Both the position numbers and the translations under genes were made by a program. From NCBI RefSeq assembly GCF_000935215.1, contig NZ_JXXD01000240.1:24724-88723 (forward strand): 64,000 bases of DNA, read 5' to 3'. This document shows, one piece after another, positions 22,165-31,776 of the stretch (position 1 is the stretch's first letter; each line of letters begins with the position of its first letter). The stretch comes from Stutzerimonas stutzeri. Lineage in GTDB: Bacteria; Pseudomonadota; Gammaproteobacteria; Pseudomonadales; Pseudomonadaceae. The notes under the pieces are model-generated. The model did no database searches and was not told the origin of the DNA. It was given only the letters and a program-made list of their open reading frames with translations.

Positions 22165-22589
22165 AATTCCGTCGCAAACCCCGGGAGAACGTGGAGATTG
22201 GGCTGGCACCGCTGATCGACGTGGTGTTCATCCTGCTGTTGTTCTTCGTGGTCACCACGACCTTCACCCGTGAAACGCAGCTCAAGGTCGATCTTCCGGA
22301 AGCCGCCAGCGGTACGCCGCCGCAGGATGCCGAGGTCCGCCAGCTGGAAGTGCTGATCGACGTGGCCGGCAATTATTCGCTCAACGGCAAAGCGCTCTTG
22401 AAGAGCGACCTCAATTCGCTGATGGCGGCGTTGAGCAAGGAATCAGGGGGCGACAATCGGCTGCCGATGGTCATCAGCGCCGATGGCAAGACCCCGCATC
22501 AGGCGGTGATCACCGCGATGGATGCCGCCGGCAAGCTGGGCTTCGGCCAACTGCGCATCACCACGGTCGAGGCGCAGGCCTCTCCCTGA
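22161..22589 (+). CDS. exbD: ExbD/TolR-family protein
   Basis: A 142-residue partner of ExbB with one N-terminal helix and a periplasmic domain. The functional aspartate is Asp20 in [15 protein letters not shown]. The periplasmic part ends with [16 protein letters not shown], the usual C-terminal helix-strand motif. The GTG start overlaps the exbB stop by 4 nt and its own stop overlaps lpxK (ATGA), so the stator pair is translationally coupled to lipid A synthesis. The same order is known in P. aeruginosa. Confidence 0.93.
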   Translation: MKFRRKPRENVEIGLAPLIDVVFILLLFFVVTTTFTRETQLKVDLPEAASGTPPQDAEVRQLEVLIDVAGNYSLNGKALLKSDLNSLMAALSKESGGDNRLPMVISADGKTPHQAVITAMDAAGKLGFGQLRITTVEAQASP

Positions 22590-23593
22590 TGTCATTCGCC
22601 GATCGCCTGCAACGCGCCTGGTATCAGGGGCATCCGGCCCTATGTGTGCTGGCTCCGCTGGAGCTACTCTATCGGCGCGTGGTCGAGGCAAAGCGACGGC
22701 GTTTTCTCAAAGGTGAAAGCGCTGCCTATCGCGCACCAGTGCCGGTCATCGTGGTGGGTAACATCACCGTAGGTGGAACAGGCAAGACTCCACTGATTCT
22801 CTGGCTGATCGAACATTGCCGTAGCCGCGGGCTGCGCGTCGGCGTCGTCAGCCGTGGCTACGGTGCCAAGCCGTCGGCGCTGCCCTGGCGCGTTCAACCC
22901 GAACACTCGGCGGAGCAATCAGGCGACGAGCCGCTGTTGATCGTGCAGCGTACCGGCGTACCGCTGATGATAGATCCCGACCGATCACGCGCGGTACGGT
23001 GCCTGCTGGAGACCGAATCGCTTGACCTGATCCTTTCCGACGATGGCCTGCAGCACTATCGGCTGGCCAGGGACCTCGAACTCGTACTGATCGACGCGGC
23101 ACGCGGGCTGGGCAACAGGCGCTGCCTGCCGGCTGGCCCCTTGCGCGAACCGGCCGAACGCCTGAATAGCGTGGATGCTGTGCTGGTCAACGGCACCGAT
23201 TCGGATACCGCCGACGGCTATGCGTTCAGCCTCAAGCCGGTCGCGCTGGTCGAACTGTGCTCCGGCGAGCGCTGGCCACTCGATCACTTTCCCGCCGGCC
23301 AGCTGCTGCACGCGGTGGCTGGCATCGGCAACCCGCAGCGTTTCTTCACCACGCTCGAAACGCTACACTGGCGTCCGATTCCGCACCCCTTCGCCGATCA
23401 CGCCGCCTACAGCCAGGAGCAGCTGGAGTTCAGCCCAGCCCTGCCGTTGGTGATGACCGAGAAGGATGCGGTGAAATGCCGGGCATTCGCACCGCCGGGT
23501 TGGTCATATCTTCAGGTGCACGCCGTACCTTCTGCGGCTTTCGTCACCTGGTTCGACGGCCAGTTGGCGCGATTGCTGCCCGATCACTCTTAA
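22589..23593 (+). CDS. lpxK: Tetraacyldisaccharide 4'-kinase
   Basis: LpxK phosphorylates the 4' position of the lipid A disaccharide at the inner membrane, completing lipid IVA. The 334 residues include a membrane-contact helix near the N-terminus and the P-loop [13 protein letters not shown] at about residues 52-64. The catalytic region [19 protein letters not shown] and the closing [10 protein letters not shown] are present. It overlaps exbD and is followed 45 nt later by the Trm112-like gene and kdsB. Confidence 0.96.
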   Translation: MSFADRLQRAWYQGHPALCVLAPLELLYRRVVEAKRRRFLKGESAAYRAPVPVIVVGNITVGGTGKTPLILWLIEHCRSRGLRVGVVSRGYGAKPSALPWRVQPEHSAEQSGDEPLLIVQRTGVPLMIDPDRSRAVRCLLETESLDLILSDDGLQHYRLARDLELVLIDAARGLGNRRCLPAGPLREPAERLNSVDAVLVNGTDSDTADGYAFSLKPVALVELCSGERWPLDHFPAGQLLHAVAGIGNPQRFFTTLETLHWRPIPHPFADHAAYSQEQLEFSPALPLVMTEKDAVKCRAFAPPGWSYLQVHAVPSAAFVTWFDGQLARLLPDHS

Positions 23594-23638
23594 GCCGCTC
23601 GCACTGCCATCGCAGTCGAACGCTTCCAAGGACTGCGC

Positions 23639-23824
23639 ATGGATACCAAACTGCTCGACATACTGGCCTGCCCACTATGCAAGGGGCCGCTGAAGCTGAC
23701 CGATGACAAGTCGGAACTGATCTGCAAGGCCGACGCCCTGGCGTTTCCCGTGCGCGATGGCATCCCGGTGATGCTCGAGAGCGAGGCCCGTACGCTGGAC
23801 GTGGATGAGCGCCTCGACAAATGA
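23639..23824 (+). CDS. Trm112-family small protein (YcaR)
   Basis: A 61-residue zinc-ribbon-like protein of the Trm112/UPF0434 family. [20 protein letters not shown] and the C-terminal [12 protein letters not shown] are the family pattern. In E. coli ycaR sits between lpxK and kdsB, exactly as here. The eukaryotic relative activates methyltransferases; the bacterial role is not settled. Only the first Cys pair (CPLC) plus one later Cys are present. It overlaps kdsB by ATGA. Confidence 0.92.
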   Translation: MDTKLLDILACPLCKGPLKLTDDKSELICKADALAFPVRDGIPVMLESEARTLDVDERLDK

Positions 23825-24585
23825 GCACTGCCTACACTGTCGTGATTCCCGCCCGCTATGCCTCGACCCGCCTGCCTGGCAAGCCGTTGCAGGACATTGC
23901 CGGCAAGCCGATGATCCAGCACGTGTGGGAGCAGGCAAGCAAGAGCACGGCTCAGCGCGCGGTCATCGCCACCGACGACTCACGCATCGTCGATGCCTGC
24001 TCGGCATTCGGTGCGCAGGTTGTTTTGACCCGCCCCGACCACAACTCCGGCACCGACCGGCTGGCTGAGGTGTGCGAGCAGCTTGGTCTGCCGAGTGACG
24101 CCATCGTGGTCAACGTGCAGGGCGACGAGCCGCTGATTCCCCCGGCAGTCATTGATCAGGTTGCCGCCAATCTGGCTGCGCACCCCGAGGCGGCCATCGC
24201 CACGCTCGCCGAACCATTGAGCGATGTGCAGGCGCTGTTCAATCCAAACGTGGTAAAGGTGCTCTCGGACACCAATGGCCTGGCGCTGACCTTCAGCCGG
24301 GCGCCGCTGCCCTGGGCAAGAGATGCGTTTGCCGCCGATCGCAGCGTACTGCCTGTTGGCGTGCCGTACCGCCGGCATATTGGTATCTACGCCTATCGCG
24401 CCGGTTTCCTCGCTGATTTCGTTTCCTGGGGTCCTTGCTGGCTGGAGGACACCGAGTGTCTGGAGCAGTTGCGCGCGCTCTGGCACGGCCAGCGTATTCA
24501 TGTTGCAGACGCGGTACAGGCACCGCCTGCGGGGGTGGATACCGCGGAAGACCTGGAGCGGGTCCGTCGTCTGCTGGGCGGCTGA
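23821..24585 (+). CDS. kdsB: 3-deoxy-manno-octulosonate cytidylyltransferase
   Basis: KdsB activates KDO with CTP to CMP-KDO for the lipopolysaccharide inner core. The 254 residues begin with the nucleotidyltransferase motif [15 protein letters not shown] (from residue 9). [12 protein letters not shown] contains the metal-binding Asp, and the C-terminus has [12 protein letters not shown]. It is coupled to the preceding gene by a 4-nt overlap and followed by the phosphatase gene after one base. Confidence 0.97.
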   Translation: MSTAYTVVIPARYASTRLPGKPLQDIAGKPMIQHVWEQASKSTAQRAVIATDDSRIVDACSAFGAQVVLTRPDHNSGTDRLAEVCEQLGLPSDAIVVNVQGDEPLIPPAVIDQVAANLAAHPEAAIATLAEPLSDVQALFNPNVVKVLSDTNGLALTFSRAPLPWARDAFAADRSVLPVGVPYRRHIGIYAYRAGFLADFVSWGPCWLEDTECLEQLRALWHGQRIHVADAVQAPPAGVDTAEDLERVRRLLGG

Positions 24586-24586
24586 G

Positions 24587-25051
24587 ATGAGAATCCTGTT
24601 CGTCTGCATGGGCAACATCTGCCGCTCGCCCACCGCCGAAGGCGTGTTTCGCCAGCGCGTCGAGCAGGCTGGGCTCGGCAGTCGGATCGAGATCGATTCT
24701 GCTGGGACCGGCGATTGGCATGTGGGCAAGGCTCCGGACTCGCGTGCTTGCGCCGCAGCCGGCAAACGCGGCTATCGGCTGACAGCGCTGCGCGCGCGCC
24801 AGGTGCAGCCGGAAGACTTCCTGCGTTTCGACCTTATTCTGGCGATGGATCACGACAACCTGGCTCGACTGGAGGCCTTGCGCCCCGAAGCGAGCAGGGC
24901 GGAGCTTGATCTGTTGCTACGCCGTTACGACCTGGCGCGTGGCGTGGTGCCAGACCCTTACTACGGCGAGACAGATGGCTTCGAGGAAGTACTGGATCTC
25001 CTCGAGGAGGCCTGTGATGCGCTGCTCGTGGAATTGAAGGGACGACTGTGA
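24587..25051 (+). CDS. Low-molecular-weight protein tyrosine phosphatase
   Basis: A 154-residue cysteine phosphatase. The catalytic loop is CMGNICRS with nucleophile Cys7 and Arg13, and the general acid lies in the late VPDPYYG motif. Cytoplasmic, no signal. Relatives in exopolysaccharide loci dephosphorylate tyrosine kinases, but here the gene is embedded between kdsB and murB and its target is unknown. The frame is open to 24323 inside kdsB; ATG 24587 directly after the kdsB stop gives the family N-terminus MRILFVCMGN. Its stop overlaps murB (GTGA). Confidence 0.94.
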   Translation: MRILFVCMGNICRSPTAEGVFRQRVEQAGLGSRIEIDSAGTGDWHVGKAPDSRACAAAGKRGYRLTALRARQVQPEDFLRFDLILAMDHDNLARLEALRPEASRAELDLLLRRYDLARGVVPDPYYGETDGFEEVLDLLEEACDALLVELKGRL

Positions 25052-26067
25052 GCCTGACCCTAGAATCAAACCGATCACTCAAGGCATTCAACACGTTCGC
25101 TGTCGATCAGCGTGCGCGCTACTTCGCGGCCGCTCATAACGATGAGGATGTTCGTGACGCGCTCGCCCAGGCGCGTCGGCTCGACGTTCCGCTGCTGCCG
25201 ATCGGAGGAGGCAGCAACTTGCTGCTGACTCGTGACGTGCCGGCGCTTGTCCTGCATATGGCCAGCCGTGGCAAACGCATCGTCGATGAGTCTGCCGAGC
25301 AGGTTCTGGTCGAGGCGGAGGCAGGCGAGCCCTGGCACCCATTCGTGCTCTGGACGCTGGAGCAAGGCTTGGCGGGCCTCGAGAATTTGAGCCTGATACC
25401 AGGTACCGTTGGTGCATCACCAATCCAGAACATCGGTGCCTACGGTGTCGAGATCAAGGACGTATTTGCAGGGCTCACTGCACTGGATAGTGAAACTGGG
25501 ATCATCCGTGAGTTCAGCGAGGACGACTGCGCATTCGGTTATCGCGACAGTCTGTTCAAACAGCAGCCAGGGCGTTTTCTGATTCTGCGAGTGCGTTTCG
25601 CGTTGCGTCGCCAGGCAGCGCTGCATCTTGAGTATGGGCCGATCCGCCAGCGTTTGGCGGAGCAGGGGATTACCGTACCTTCCGCGCAGGATGTGAGCCG
25701 AGCTGTTTGTGCCATCCGCAGTGAAAAGCTGCCGGATCCACAGCAGCTGGGCAATGCCGGGAGTTTCTTCAAGAATCCGCTGGTGCCGGCTGCCGCTGCT
25801 CAGACGCTGCGCGATCGTTACCCCGAGCTGGTCGGTTATCCGCAAGCCGACGGTCAAGTGAAACTGGCGGCTGGCTGGCTGATCGAGAAGGCTGGCTGGA
25901 AGGGATTTCGTGACGGCGACGCAGGGGTTCATCGGCTGCAGGCGTTGGTGCTGGTCAATCATGGCCTGGCCACGGGGGTGCAGCTGCTGGACCTGGCGCG
26001 ACGTATCCAGGTCGATGTGCTGGAGCGCTTCGGCGTCAGCCTTGAGATCGAGCCAAATGTGCTCTGA
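25048..26067 (+). CDS. murB: UDP-N-acetylenolpyruvoylglucosamine reductase
   Basis: MurB reduces UDP-GlcNAc-enolpyruvate to UDP-MurNAc with NADPH and FAD, the second committed step of peptidoglycan synthesis. The 339 residues have the FAD-binding LPIGGGSNLLL, the central LIPGTVGASPIQNIGAYGVE and the catalytic Ser in NAGSFFKNP. It is of the type I (E. coli-like) MurB form. The GTG start overlaps the phosphatase stop by 4 nt. It ends the exbB-to-murB transcription unit; no clear T-rich terminator follows. Confidence 0.96.
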   Translation: MSLTLESNRSLKAFNTFAVDQRARYFAAAHNDEDVRDALAQARRLDVPLLPIGGGSNLLLTRDVPALVLHMASRGKRIVDESAEQVLVEAEAGEPWHPFVLWTLEQGLAGLENLSLIPGTVGASPIQNIGAYGVEIKDVFAGLTALDSETGIIREFSEDDCAFGYRDSLFKQQPGRFLILRVRFALRRQAALHLEYGPIRQRLAEQGITVPSAQDVSRAVCAIRSEKLPDPQQLGNAGSFFKNPLVPAAAAQTLRDRYPELVGYPQADGQVKLAAGWLIEKAGWKGFRDGDAGVHRLQALVLVNHGLATGVQLLDLARRIQVDVLERFGVSLEIEPNVL

Positions 26068-26231
26068 CTACGACTCGTACGGTCAGTTTTGGCTGCTTTA
26101 AAGCCAGGCCGTGCGGTGTTGTAGATATCTGGTTCTGGTCGCTCGCGTCCTTCTTGAGTTGTACTGATCGCGCACTTCGGTTCGCCTAGCGCGGGCAACG
26201 AAGCAGAATCTGTGATGTGCATCGGATGTAA

Positions 26232-26277
26232 GCGAGCTCAATTTCGACCTGCAGCCGGTCCGGCTTCTCAAGCTCGC
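26232..26277 (+). other. Nested inverted repeat in the murB-rne gap
   Basis: The 384-bp stretch 26068-26451 has no credible gene. In it, GCGAGCT (26232-26238) pairs with AGCTCGC (26271-26277), and inside this AGCCG / CGGCT (26253-26257 with 26261-26265) forms a second hairpin. CTTTTT follows at 26286. This could be the murB transcript end or a small structured RNA. The rest of the stretch shows nothing recognisable except the rne terminator. Confidence 0.3.
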
Positions 26278-26406
26278 AGTGACGGCTTTTTCGGGGAGAG
26301 ATGGGGCAGTGAGTAGCCTTGCTGACTGCGCCGCACCCCTTCTGCCATGAGCGTTCTCCCGATGAATAAGACGAAGGTGTAAACCTTATTCAGGACGGGA
26401 CAGTGC

Positions 26407-26439
26407 AAAAAAAAAGGGATGCCGAAGCATCCCTTTTTT
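26407..26439 (-). terminator. Rho-independent terminator of rne
   Basis: On the minus strand a GGGATGC stem (26427-26433 with 26416-26422), extended by A-T pairs, surrounds a TTCG tetraloop and runs into nine T residues. It lies 13 nt after the rne stop. The A/T symmetry means it could also stop transcripts coming from murB. Confidence 0.9.
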
Positions 26440-26451
26440 GGCCAGCGGTGT

Positions 26452-29400
26452 TTAGCCTTGCGGCTTCTCACGGTTATCTGGCTGGTCACCTTCTGCAGCT
26501 TGTTCCGACTCCTGGGGTGATGGCTGAACCACTTCCTCAGTTGTCGGTGCTTCTGGCTTCTGCTCGTCTACTTCAGCGGTCGACACCTGTGCTTGTTCGG
26601 CGGACTCGTCAGCCTCGGCGAGCGGCTGCTCGTGGAGGGTGGTGACTGGCTCGGCGAACTGCTCAGGCTGGGCGTCGGCAGGCACCGGCTCCGCAACTTG
26701 TTCAACTTGCGCTTCGACGACTGGCTCGCTGGCGACGATCTCCGGGCTGGCCAGAGGTTGCTCCGCTGCGGCCTTGGCGTCGGCTTCTGCCGCTTCCTTG
26801 ACCAGACGCTCGGCTTCACGCTGACGGCGACGGACCTCGCGCGGATCATTAGGCGCGCGTCCGCTAGGCGTCAGTACTGGCGCCAGGGTCGGTGCGACTT
26901 CGACTTTCTCGACCACCGGCTCCGGGGCAGGCTGTGGGGTGTCGTTGGCTTGGACGACCTGTGGTGCTTCGCTCGGCGCAACTTCGGCAGCGTGTGTCGA
27001 TGTCTCGTCTGCAGCTTCGATAGCTATCGACTGCTCGGCCACAGTGCGCTGCTCGTCCGTACTTTCCACGCTTGGCGCATGCTCGACAATCGTCGCTACA
27101 CCATCGGTGCTGGTTTGAATCACGGCGTCATCAGCGAGCTTGGCCTGTGGAGCCGCTTCGGTGTCGGCGGTGTTCGCGGCCAAGGCGGCGGCTGTTGCTG
27201 CTATGGCGATTTCCTCGGTTTTCACCGGGGCGTTGCTCTCGTCGACCTCGTCGATTTCGTTACCGTTGGCGTCACGCTGACGCTCACGGCGATTGCTGCG
27301 ACGACGCTGGCCGCGGGAGCGGCGGCGTGGGCGGTCGCCGTCGTTGCCTTCGCTGCCCTCGTTGGAGTCCTGGGTGTCCTCGGCTTCGTTCGCATCCTCG
27401 GTTTGCTGCAGCAGCTCATCGGCGGCTACCGGGGCTTGCCGTTCGGCGCGCGGCTTGCGCTCTTCGCGCGGGGCGCGTGGTTGCCGCTCGGCCTGCTCTT
27501 CTTCTGCTGCTACAGCGATCGGAGCTTCGTCGATTGGTGCTCGCAGTTCGCGCTTGCGCTCCTCGCGGGGCTTGCGGTCCTCGCGTGGGGCTCGCTCGCG
27601 GCGCGGCTGGCTTTCGGCAACTTCGGCCTGTTCACGGGGTTTGCGTTCCTCGCGTGGTGGGCGCGGCTGGCGCTCTTCGCGGGGCTGACGCTCCTCGCGA
27701 GCTTGGCGCTCCTCACGGGGCTGACGTTCTTCGCGCGGCTTGCGCTCCTCATCACGGCCACCGCGCGAATCGCGGCGACGGTTCTGCTGGCGTCCGCTGC
27801 GGCGCTCGTCATTGCGCTGTGGGCGCGGCGAGGCGGGCTTCTTCTCGACTTCGGCTGTGGCTTGCGGTTCTTTCGTCTCGCCTGCGAACAGTCCGACCAA
27901 GGATTTGATCAGGCCCTTGAACAGACTTGGTTCCTGCACCGGCGCGGCAACGGGTGCTTCGGCTGGCGCTGCGGCGGCTGCCGCCGGTGCGGTGCGCTGC
28001 GGTGCGGTCTTGACCGCCGCTTCCTGGCGAACCAGGGTGCGTGTGGAGCTGACCGGCTGAGCTTCTTCGGCCTCGGTCGGGCTCATTTCGTAGCTGGCTT
28101 GGCCTGCCATGATTTCTGGGCTGTCGTCACGCAGTCGCTGAACTTCGAAGTGCGGCGTTTCCAGGTGATCGTCCGGCAGGATGAAGATGCGCGCACGGGT
28201 GCGCAGCTCGATCTTGGTGATCGCGTTGCGTTTCTCGTTGAGCAGGAATGCTGCAACCTGGAACGGCACGCGGGCGCGAACCTCGGCGGTGCGGTCCTTG
28301 AGGGCTTCTTCTTCGATCAGGCGCAGAATCGCCAGCGACAGCGATTCGACGTCACGAATGATGCCTTGGCCGTTGCAGCGTGGGCAGACGATGCCGCTGG
28401 TCTCGCCCAGAGAGGGGCGCAGACGCTGGCGGGACATTTCCAGCAAACCGAAGCGCGAGATGCGGCCGACCTGGATACGTACACGGTCGGCTTCCAGTGC
28501 TTCGCGCATCTTCTCCTCGACTGCGCGCTGGTTCTTGGCCGGGGTCATGTCGATGAAGTCGATGACGATTAGTCCGCCGATGTCGCGCAAACGCAGCTGG
28601 CGGGCGATTTCCTCGGCTGCCTCCAGATTGGTCTGCAGGGCGGTTTCTTCGATGTCGCCACCCTTGGTGGCGCGAGCCGAGTTGATGTCGATGGATACCA
28701 GTGCTTCGGTCGGATCGATGACGATGGAGCCGCCGGAAGGCAGTTTTACTTCACGCTGGAAGGCCGTCTCGATCTGGCTTTCGATCTGGAAGCGGTTGAA
28801 CAGCGGTACGGAATCTTCGTACAGCTTGATCTTGCTGGCGTACTGCGGCATCACCTGCTGGATGAAGCTCAATGCCTCGTCCTGTGCTTCGACACTGTCG
28901 ATCAGCACTTCGCCGATGTCCTGGCGCAGGTAGTCGCGGATGGCGCGGATGATGACGTTGGATTCCTGATAGATCAGGAATGGCGCGGGGCGATCCTGGG
29001 ACGCATCCTTGACTGCGGTCCAGAGCTGCAACAGATAGTCGAGGTCGCACTGCAGCTCTTCGCTGGAGCGGCCCAGGCCGGCAGTGCGGACGATCAGACC
29101 CATGTCAGCGGGGATATCGAGACCATTCAGGGCTTCACGCAGTTCATTGCGTTCTTCACCTTCGATGCGTCGCGAAATGCCACCAGCACGCGGATTGTTC
29201 GGCATCAGGACCAGATAACGGCCGGCTAGACTGATGAAGGTGGTCAGTGCAGCGCCTTTGTTACCGCGCTCTTCTTTTTCGACCTGAACGATGACTTCCT
29301 GGCCTTCGCGCAGGACGTCCTTGATGTTCACGCGGCCTTCAGGCGACTTGCTGAAGTATTCGCGAGAAATTTCCTTGAGGGGGAGGAAGCCATGGCGCTC

Positions 29401-29586
29401 GGCGCCGAAGTCGACGAAAGCAGCTTCGAGACTAGGCTCGACGCGGGTGATCTTGCCCTTGTAGATGTTGGCTTTTTTCTGCTCGCGGGCACCTGATTCG
29501 ATGTCCAGATCGAACAGACGTTGGCCGTCGACCAGTGCGACACGCAACTCTTCGGGCTGAGTTGCGTTAATTAGCATTCTTTTCAT
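26452..29586 (-). CDS. rne: Ribonuclease E
   Basis: RNase E is the essential endoribonuclease that starts mRNA decay, matures rRNA and tRNA and scaffolds the degradosome. It contains the N-terminal catalytic half (about residues 1-520), with the S1 domain near residues 35-125, the DNase I-like part and the Zn-link CPRCNGQG near residue 404. The C-terminal half is disordered: Arg-rich repeats ([12 protein letters not shown], about 27,430-27,790 on the genome), long Glu/Ala/Pro-rich stretches and the ending REKPQG. The length is 1044 residues from ATG 29586 ([10 protein letters not shown]). A 15-residue longer frame from 29631 is open but does not match the family start. The big plus-strand open frame here is a shadow. 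Confidence 0.96.
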   Translation of the reverse strand: MKRMLINATQPEELRVALVDGQRLFDLDIESGAREQKKANIYKGKITRVEPSLEAAFVDFGAERHGFLPLKEISREYFSKSPEGRVNIKDVLREGQEVIVQVEKEERGNKGAALTTFISLAGRYLVLMPNNPRAGGISRRIEGEERNELREALNGLDIPADMGLIVRTAGLGRSSEELQCDLDYLLQLWTAVKDASQDRPAPFLIYQESNVIIRAIRDYLRQDIGEVLIDSVEAQDEALSFIQQVMPQYASKIKLYEDSVPLFNRFQIESQIETAFQREVKLPSGGSIVIDPTEALVSIDINSARATKGGDIEETALQTNLEAAEEIARQLRLRDIGGLIVIDFIDMTPAKNQRAVEEKMREALEADRVRIQVGRISRFGLLEMSRQRLRPSLGETSGIVCPRCNGQGIIRDVESLSLAILRLIEEEALKDRTAEVRARVPFQVAAFLLNEKRNAITKIELRTRARIFILPDDHLETPHFEVQRLRDDSPEIMAGQASYEMSPTEAEEAQPVSSTRTLVRQEAAVKTAPQRTAPAAAAAAPAEAPVAAPVQEPSLFKGLIKSLVGLFAGETKEPQATAEVEKKPASPRPQRNDERRSGRQQNRRRDSRGGRDEERKPREERQPREERQAREERQPREERQPRPPREERKPREQAEVAESQPRRERAPREDRKPREERKRELRAPIDEAPIAVAAEEEQAERQPRAPREERKPRAERQAPVAADELLQQTEDANEAEDTQDSNEGSEGNDGDRPRRRSRGQRRRSNRRERQRDANGNEIDEVDESNAPVKTEEIAIAATAAALAANTADTEAAPQAKLADDAVIQTSTDGVATIVEHAPSVESTDEQRTVAEQSIAIEAADETSTHAAEVAPSEAPQVVQANDTPQPAPEPVVEKVEVAPTLAPVLTPSGRAPNDPREVRRRQREAERLVKEAAEADAKAAAEQPLASPEIVASEPVVEAQVEQVAEPVPADAQPEQFAEPVTTLHEQPLAEADESAEQAQVSTAEVDEQKPEAPTTEEVVQPSPQESEQAAEGDQPDNREKPQG
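27430..27790 (-). repeat. Arg/Glu-rich degenerate repeats in RNase E
   Basis: A run of short imperfect units of the type PREER and RKPREE encodes the RNA-binding arginine-rich part of the C-terminal scaffold. The DNA is correspondingly a low-complexity CTCGCG-rich array. It is part of rne and is not a mobile repeat. Confidence 0.8.
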
Positions 29587-30087
29587 GTAGTACCGTCGGT
29601 TTCCGTGGCATCCGGAAACGGCGTTCGGCACACACGACTCTCGCGGTCGGTGTCAGGTGAGTCAGGAATGGTTGTAAAGCACTCCAGTGTCCAGCGATGT
29701 GCGGCCAAATGGGCCGGCGTCGCGACGACGTCTCCTGCTTGCTGTCGGAACAGAAGCAATGGTTCGGGAGGAGGAATCAGGCATCGGTAGCGGACGGAAT
29801 GAAGCGTCTGTGAAAGCCTTTGCTACGCAATCCGATGCTGTGCATCTCCACCCAACACGCATACTTTGAAAATCGGGTGCCGCTCGCAGAATCCGGGGAG
29901 CGGGTTGTCGATTATCGCGATTCCCATAGGGGGCACGCATCATGTCTTCAAGGCTTGTTTCGCAACTTCTCCGCTACTTGAGGGAAGCTCCGTCGGACGG
30001 CCTCACGTCCTAGAACATTTTTTTGCCGGTCTGGGTTGGCGGTATCGCTGGCATCCCTGGACCTGACCGCTTTTGGCGGCGTTCGCG

Positions 30088-30116
30088 ACTATAACAGCAA
30101 TGTTTAAGTGCTTCAA
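30088..30116 (-). promoter_or_regulatory. Promoter of rne with long 5' leader
   Basis: On the minus strand, TTGAAG (30116-30111) and TATAGT (30093-30088) are separated by exactly 17 bp. The predicted start near 30081 leaves an untranslated leader of about 495 nt before the rne ATG. The 557-bp gap 29587-30143 contains this leader, this promoter and the divergent rluC promoter; I see no gene in it. Confidence 0.65.
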
Positions 30117-30128
30117 TTCCATGAAAAT

Positions 30129-30137
30129 TGATATGAT
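30129..30137 (+). promoter_or_regulatory. Extended -10 promoter placing rluC start at +1
   Basis: TGATATGAT (30129-30137) is an extended -10 element. Seven bases past its end is 30144, the A of the rluC ATG. No Shine-Dalgarno sequence precedes the ATG, so a leaderless mRNA is predicted. A second possible -10, TATAAC at 30090-30095, lacks a well-placed -35. Confidence 0.45.
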
Positions 30138-30143
30138 GCCGCG

Positions 30144-31097
30144 ATGACCAATACCCCCTCCCAGACCTCCGGTGTGCAAATACTCGAGGTCGCGCCGGAA
30201 CTTGCCGGCCAGCGCATTGATAACTTTCTCCGCAACCAGCTCAAAGGCGTGCCCAAGACGTTGATCTACCGCATCTTGCGCAAGGGCGAGGTGCGTGTGA
30301 ACAAAGGGCGCATCAAGCCTGAGTACAAGTTGCAAGCCGGTGATCTGGTGCGCGTGCCGCCGCTGCGCCTAGCCGAGCGCGACGAGCCTGAGCCGCTTGC
30401 TCAAGGACTGTTGGAAAGGCTGGAAAAGGCCATCGTGCACGAGGACAAGGCGCTCATCGTACTGAATAAACCGGCCGGCATAGCTGTGCATGGTGGTAGC
30501 GGGCTCAGCTACGGGGTGATCGAGGCTTTGCGGCAGCTGCGCCCTGACGCCAAGGAGCTTGAATTGGTGCATCGACTGGATCGCGATACCTCCGGTCTGC
30601 TGATGGTCGCCAAGAAGCGCAGCATGTTGCGCCACCTGCATCAGGCGTTGCGCGGTGACGGTGTAGACAAGCGTTATATGGCTCTGGTGCGTGGCCGCTG
30701 GGAAACCTCGAAGAAGCAGGTCAATGCGCCGTTGCTGAAGAACACGCTGCGCTCTGGTGAGCGAATGGTCGAGGTGACCGAGGATGGCAAGGAAGCGCTG
30801 ACATTGTTTCGCGTGCTTCGTCGCTTTGGTGACTTCGCAACACTAGTGGAGGCCAAGCCAGTTACCGGTCGCACGCACCAGATTCGTGTGCACGCGCGCC
30901 ATGCCGGGCACAGCATCGCCGGCGACAGCAAGTACGGTGATGAGGAGTTCACTCGCGAGATTCGCGAGCTAGGCGGCAAGCGATTGTTCCTGCATGCATA
31001 CGCGCTGAAGGTTCCGCTGCCTGATGGCGGTGAGTTATCCCTGGAGGCGCCCGTCGACGAAATGTGGGCGCGAACGCTGGAGCGTCTCGGTGAGTGA
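30144..31097 (+). CDS. rluC: 23S rRNA pseudouridine synthase RluC
   Basis: RluC makes pseudouridine at positions 955, 2504 and 2580 of 23S rRNA in E. coli. The 317 residues have an S4 RNA-binding domain (about 20-85) and the RluA-type catalytic domain with [11 protein letters not shown] holding the catalytic Asp, plus RTHQIRVH. The gene is divergent from rne, the arrangement known in enterobacteria and pseudomonads. The start ATG 30144 has no ribosome site. The 3' end overlaps the HAD gene by 8 nt. Confidence 0.96.
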   Translation: MTNTPSQTSGVQILEVAPELAGQRIDNFLRNQLKGVPKTLIYRILRKGEVRVNKGRIKPEYKLQAGDLVRVPPLRLAERDEPEPLAQGLLERLEKAIVHEDKALIVLNKPAGIAVHGGSGLSYGVIEALRQLRPDAKELELVHRLDRDTSGLLMVAKKRSMLRHLHQALRGDGVDKRYMALVRGRWETSKKQVNAPLLKNTLRSGERMVEVTEDGKEALTLFRVLRRFGDFATLVEAKPVTGRTHQIRVHARHAGHSIAGDSKYGDEEFTREIRELGGKRLFLHAYALKVPLPDGGELSLEAPVDEMWARTLERLGE

Positions 31098-31776
31098 GTA
31101 CCGGGTTCTGATATTTGATTGGGATGGCACGCTGGTCGACTCGATCGGGCGTATTGTCGAGTCGATACATGTTGCGGCGCAAAATTGTGGTTTGCCGGAG
31201 GTCGATGATGCCTCGGTCAAAGGCATCATCGGGTTGGCCTTGCCGGAAGCGATTGGCGTGTTGTATCCGGATCAGGCGGATGTCGCGCTGATCGAGGATT
31301 TTCGTCACTGCTATAGCGAGTATTATCTGTCCCTGGAGACCCAGCCTTCAGCTCTTTATCCGGGAGTCGCCAAGGCGCTATCCGAGTTCCGTGACGCCGG
31401 GTATATGCTCGCTGTCGCGACTGGAAAGGGGCGTCGCGGCCTTGATCGCGTTTTGGCTGGGCAGGGGTGGGAGGACTTCTTCGATATCACCCGTTGTTCG
31501 GACGAGACGGCAAGCAAGCCCGATCCGCTGATGATTCACCAGATTCTTTCTCACTGCGGTGCTCGTCCGGAGCAGGCGCTGATGGTCGGTGATTCGGTGT
31601 TTGACCTGCAGATGGCTCATCGCGCGGGTGTGGATGGCGTAGCTGTCGCTTATGGCGCACAACCACTGCACATCCTGCAGCAGTGCAAGCCGCGCACTGT
31701 GATCAATCATTTTTCGGAGCTTGGTGATTGGCTGCGCTCCTTGGCGGTTTCTGAGGTGAATGCAAATGTCGGATGA
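31090..31776 (+). CDS. HAD-family phosphatase (Gph/PGP-like)
   Basis: A 228-residue haloacid-dehalogenase-type hydrolase. Motif I is [10 protein letters not shown] (nucleophile Asp near residue 11), motif II AVATGK and motifs III/IV KPDPLMI and [12 protein letters not shown]. The helical cap between motifs I and II places it near phosphoglycolate phosphatases, but the substrate is not determined. The start is GTG 31090 with GGAG 7 nt upstream, inside the rluC end. An upstream in-frame opening to 31024 is ignored. It overlaps sppA by 11 nt. Confidence 0.9.
   Translation: MSEYRVLIFDWDGTLVDSIGRIVESIHVAAQNCGLPEVDDASVKGIIGLALPEAIGVLYPDQADVALIEDFRHCYSEYYLSLETQPSALYPGVAKALSEFRDAGYMLAVATGKGRRGLDRVLAGQGWEDFFDITRCSDETASKPDPLMIHQILSHCGARPEQALMVGDSVFDLQMAHRAGVDGVAVAYGAQPLHILQQCKPRTVINHFSELGDWLRSLAVSEVNANVG

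Noticed and set aside
26268..26489. 73-residue minus-strand frame near the rne terminator
   Set aside because: It starts inside the rne coding end and crosses the terminator; not a plausible gene.
26593..28572. 659-residue plus-strand frame opposite rne
   Set aside because: It is the reverse frame of the Arg/Glu-rich RNase E tail, low complexity and without a ribosome site; rne is certain.
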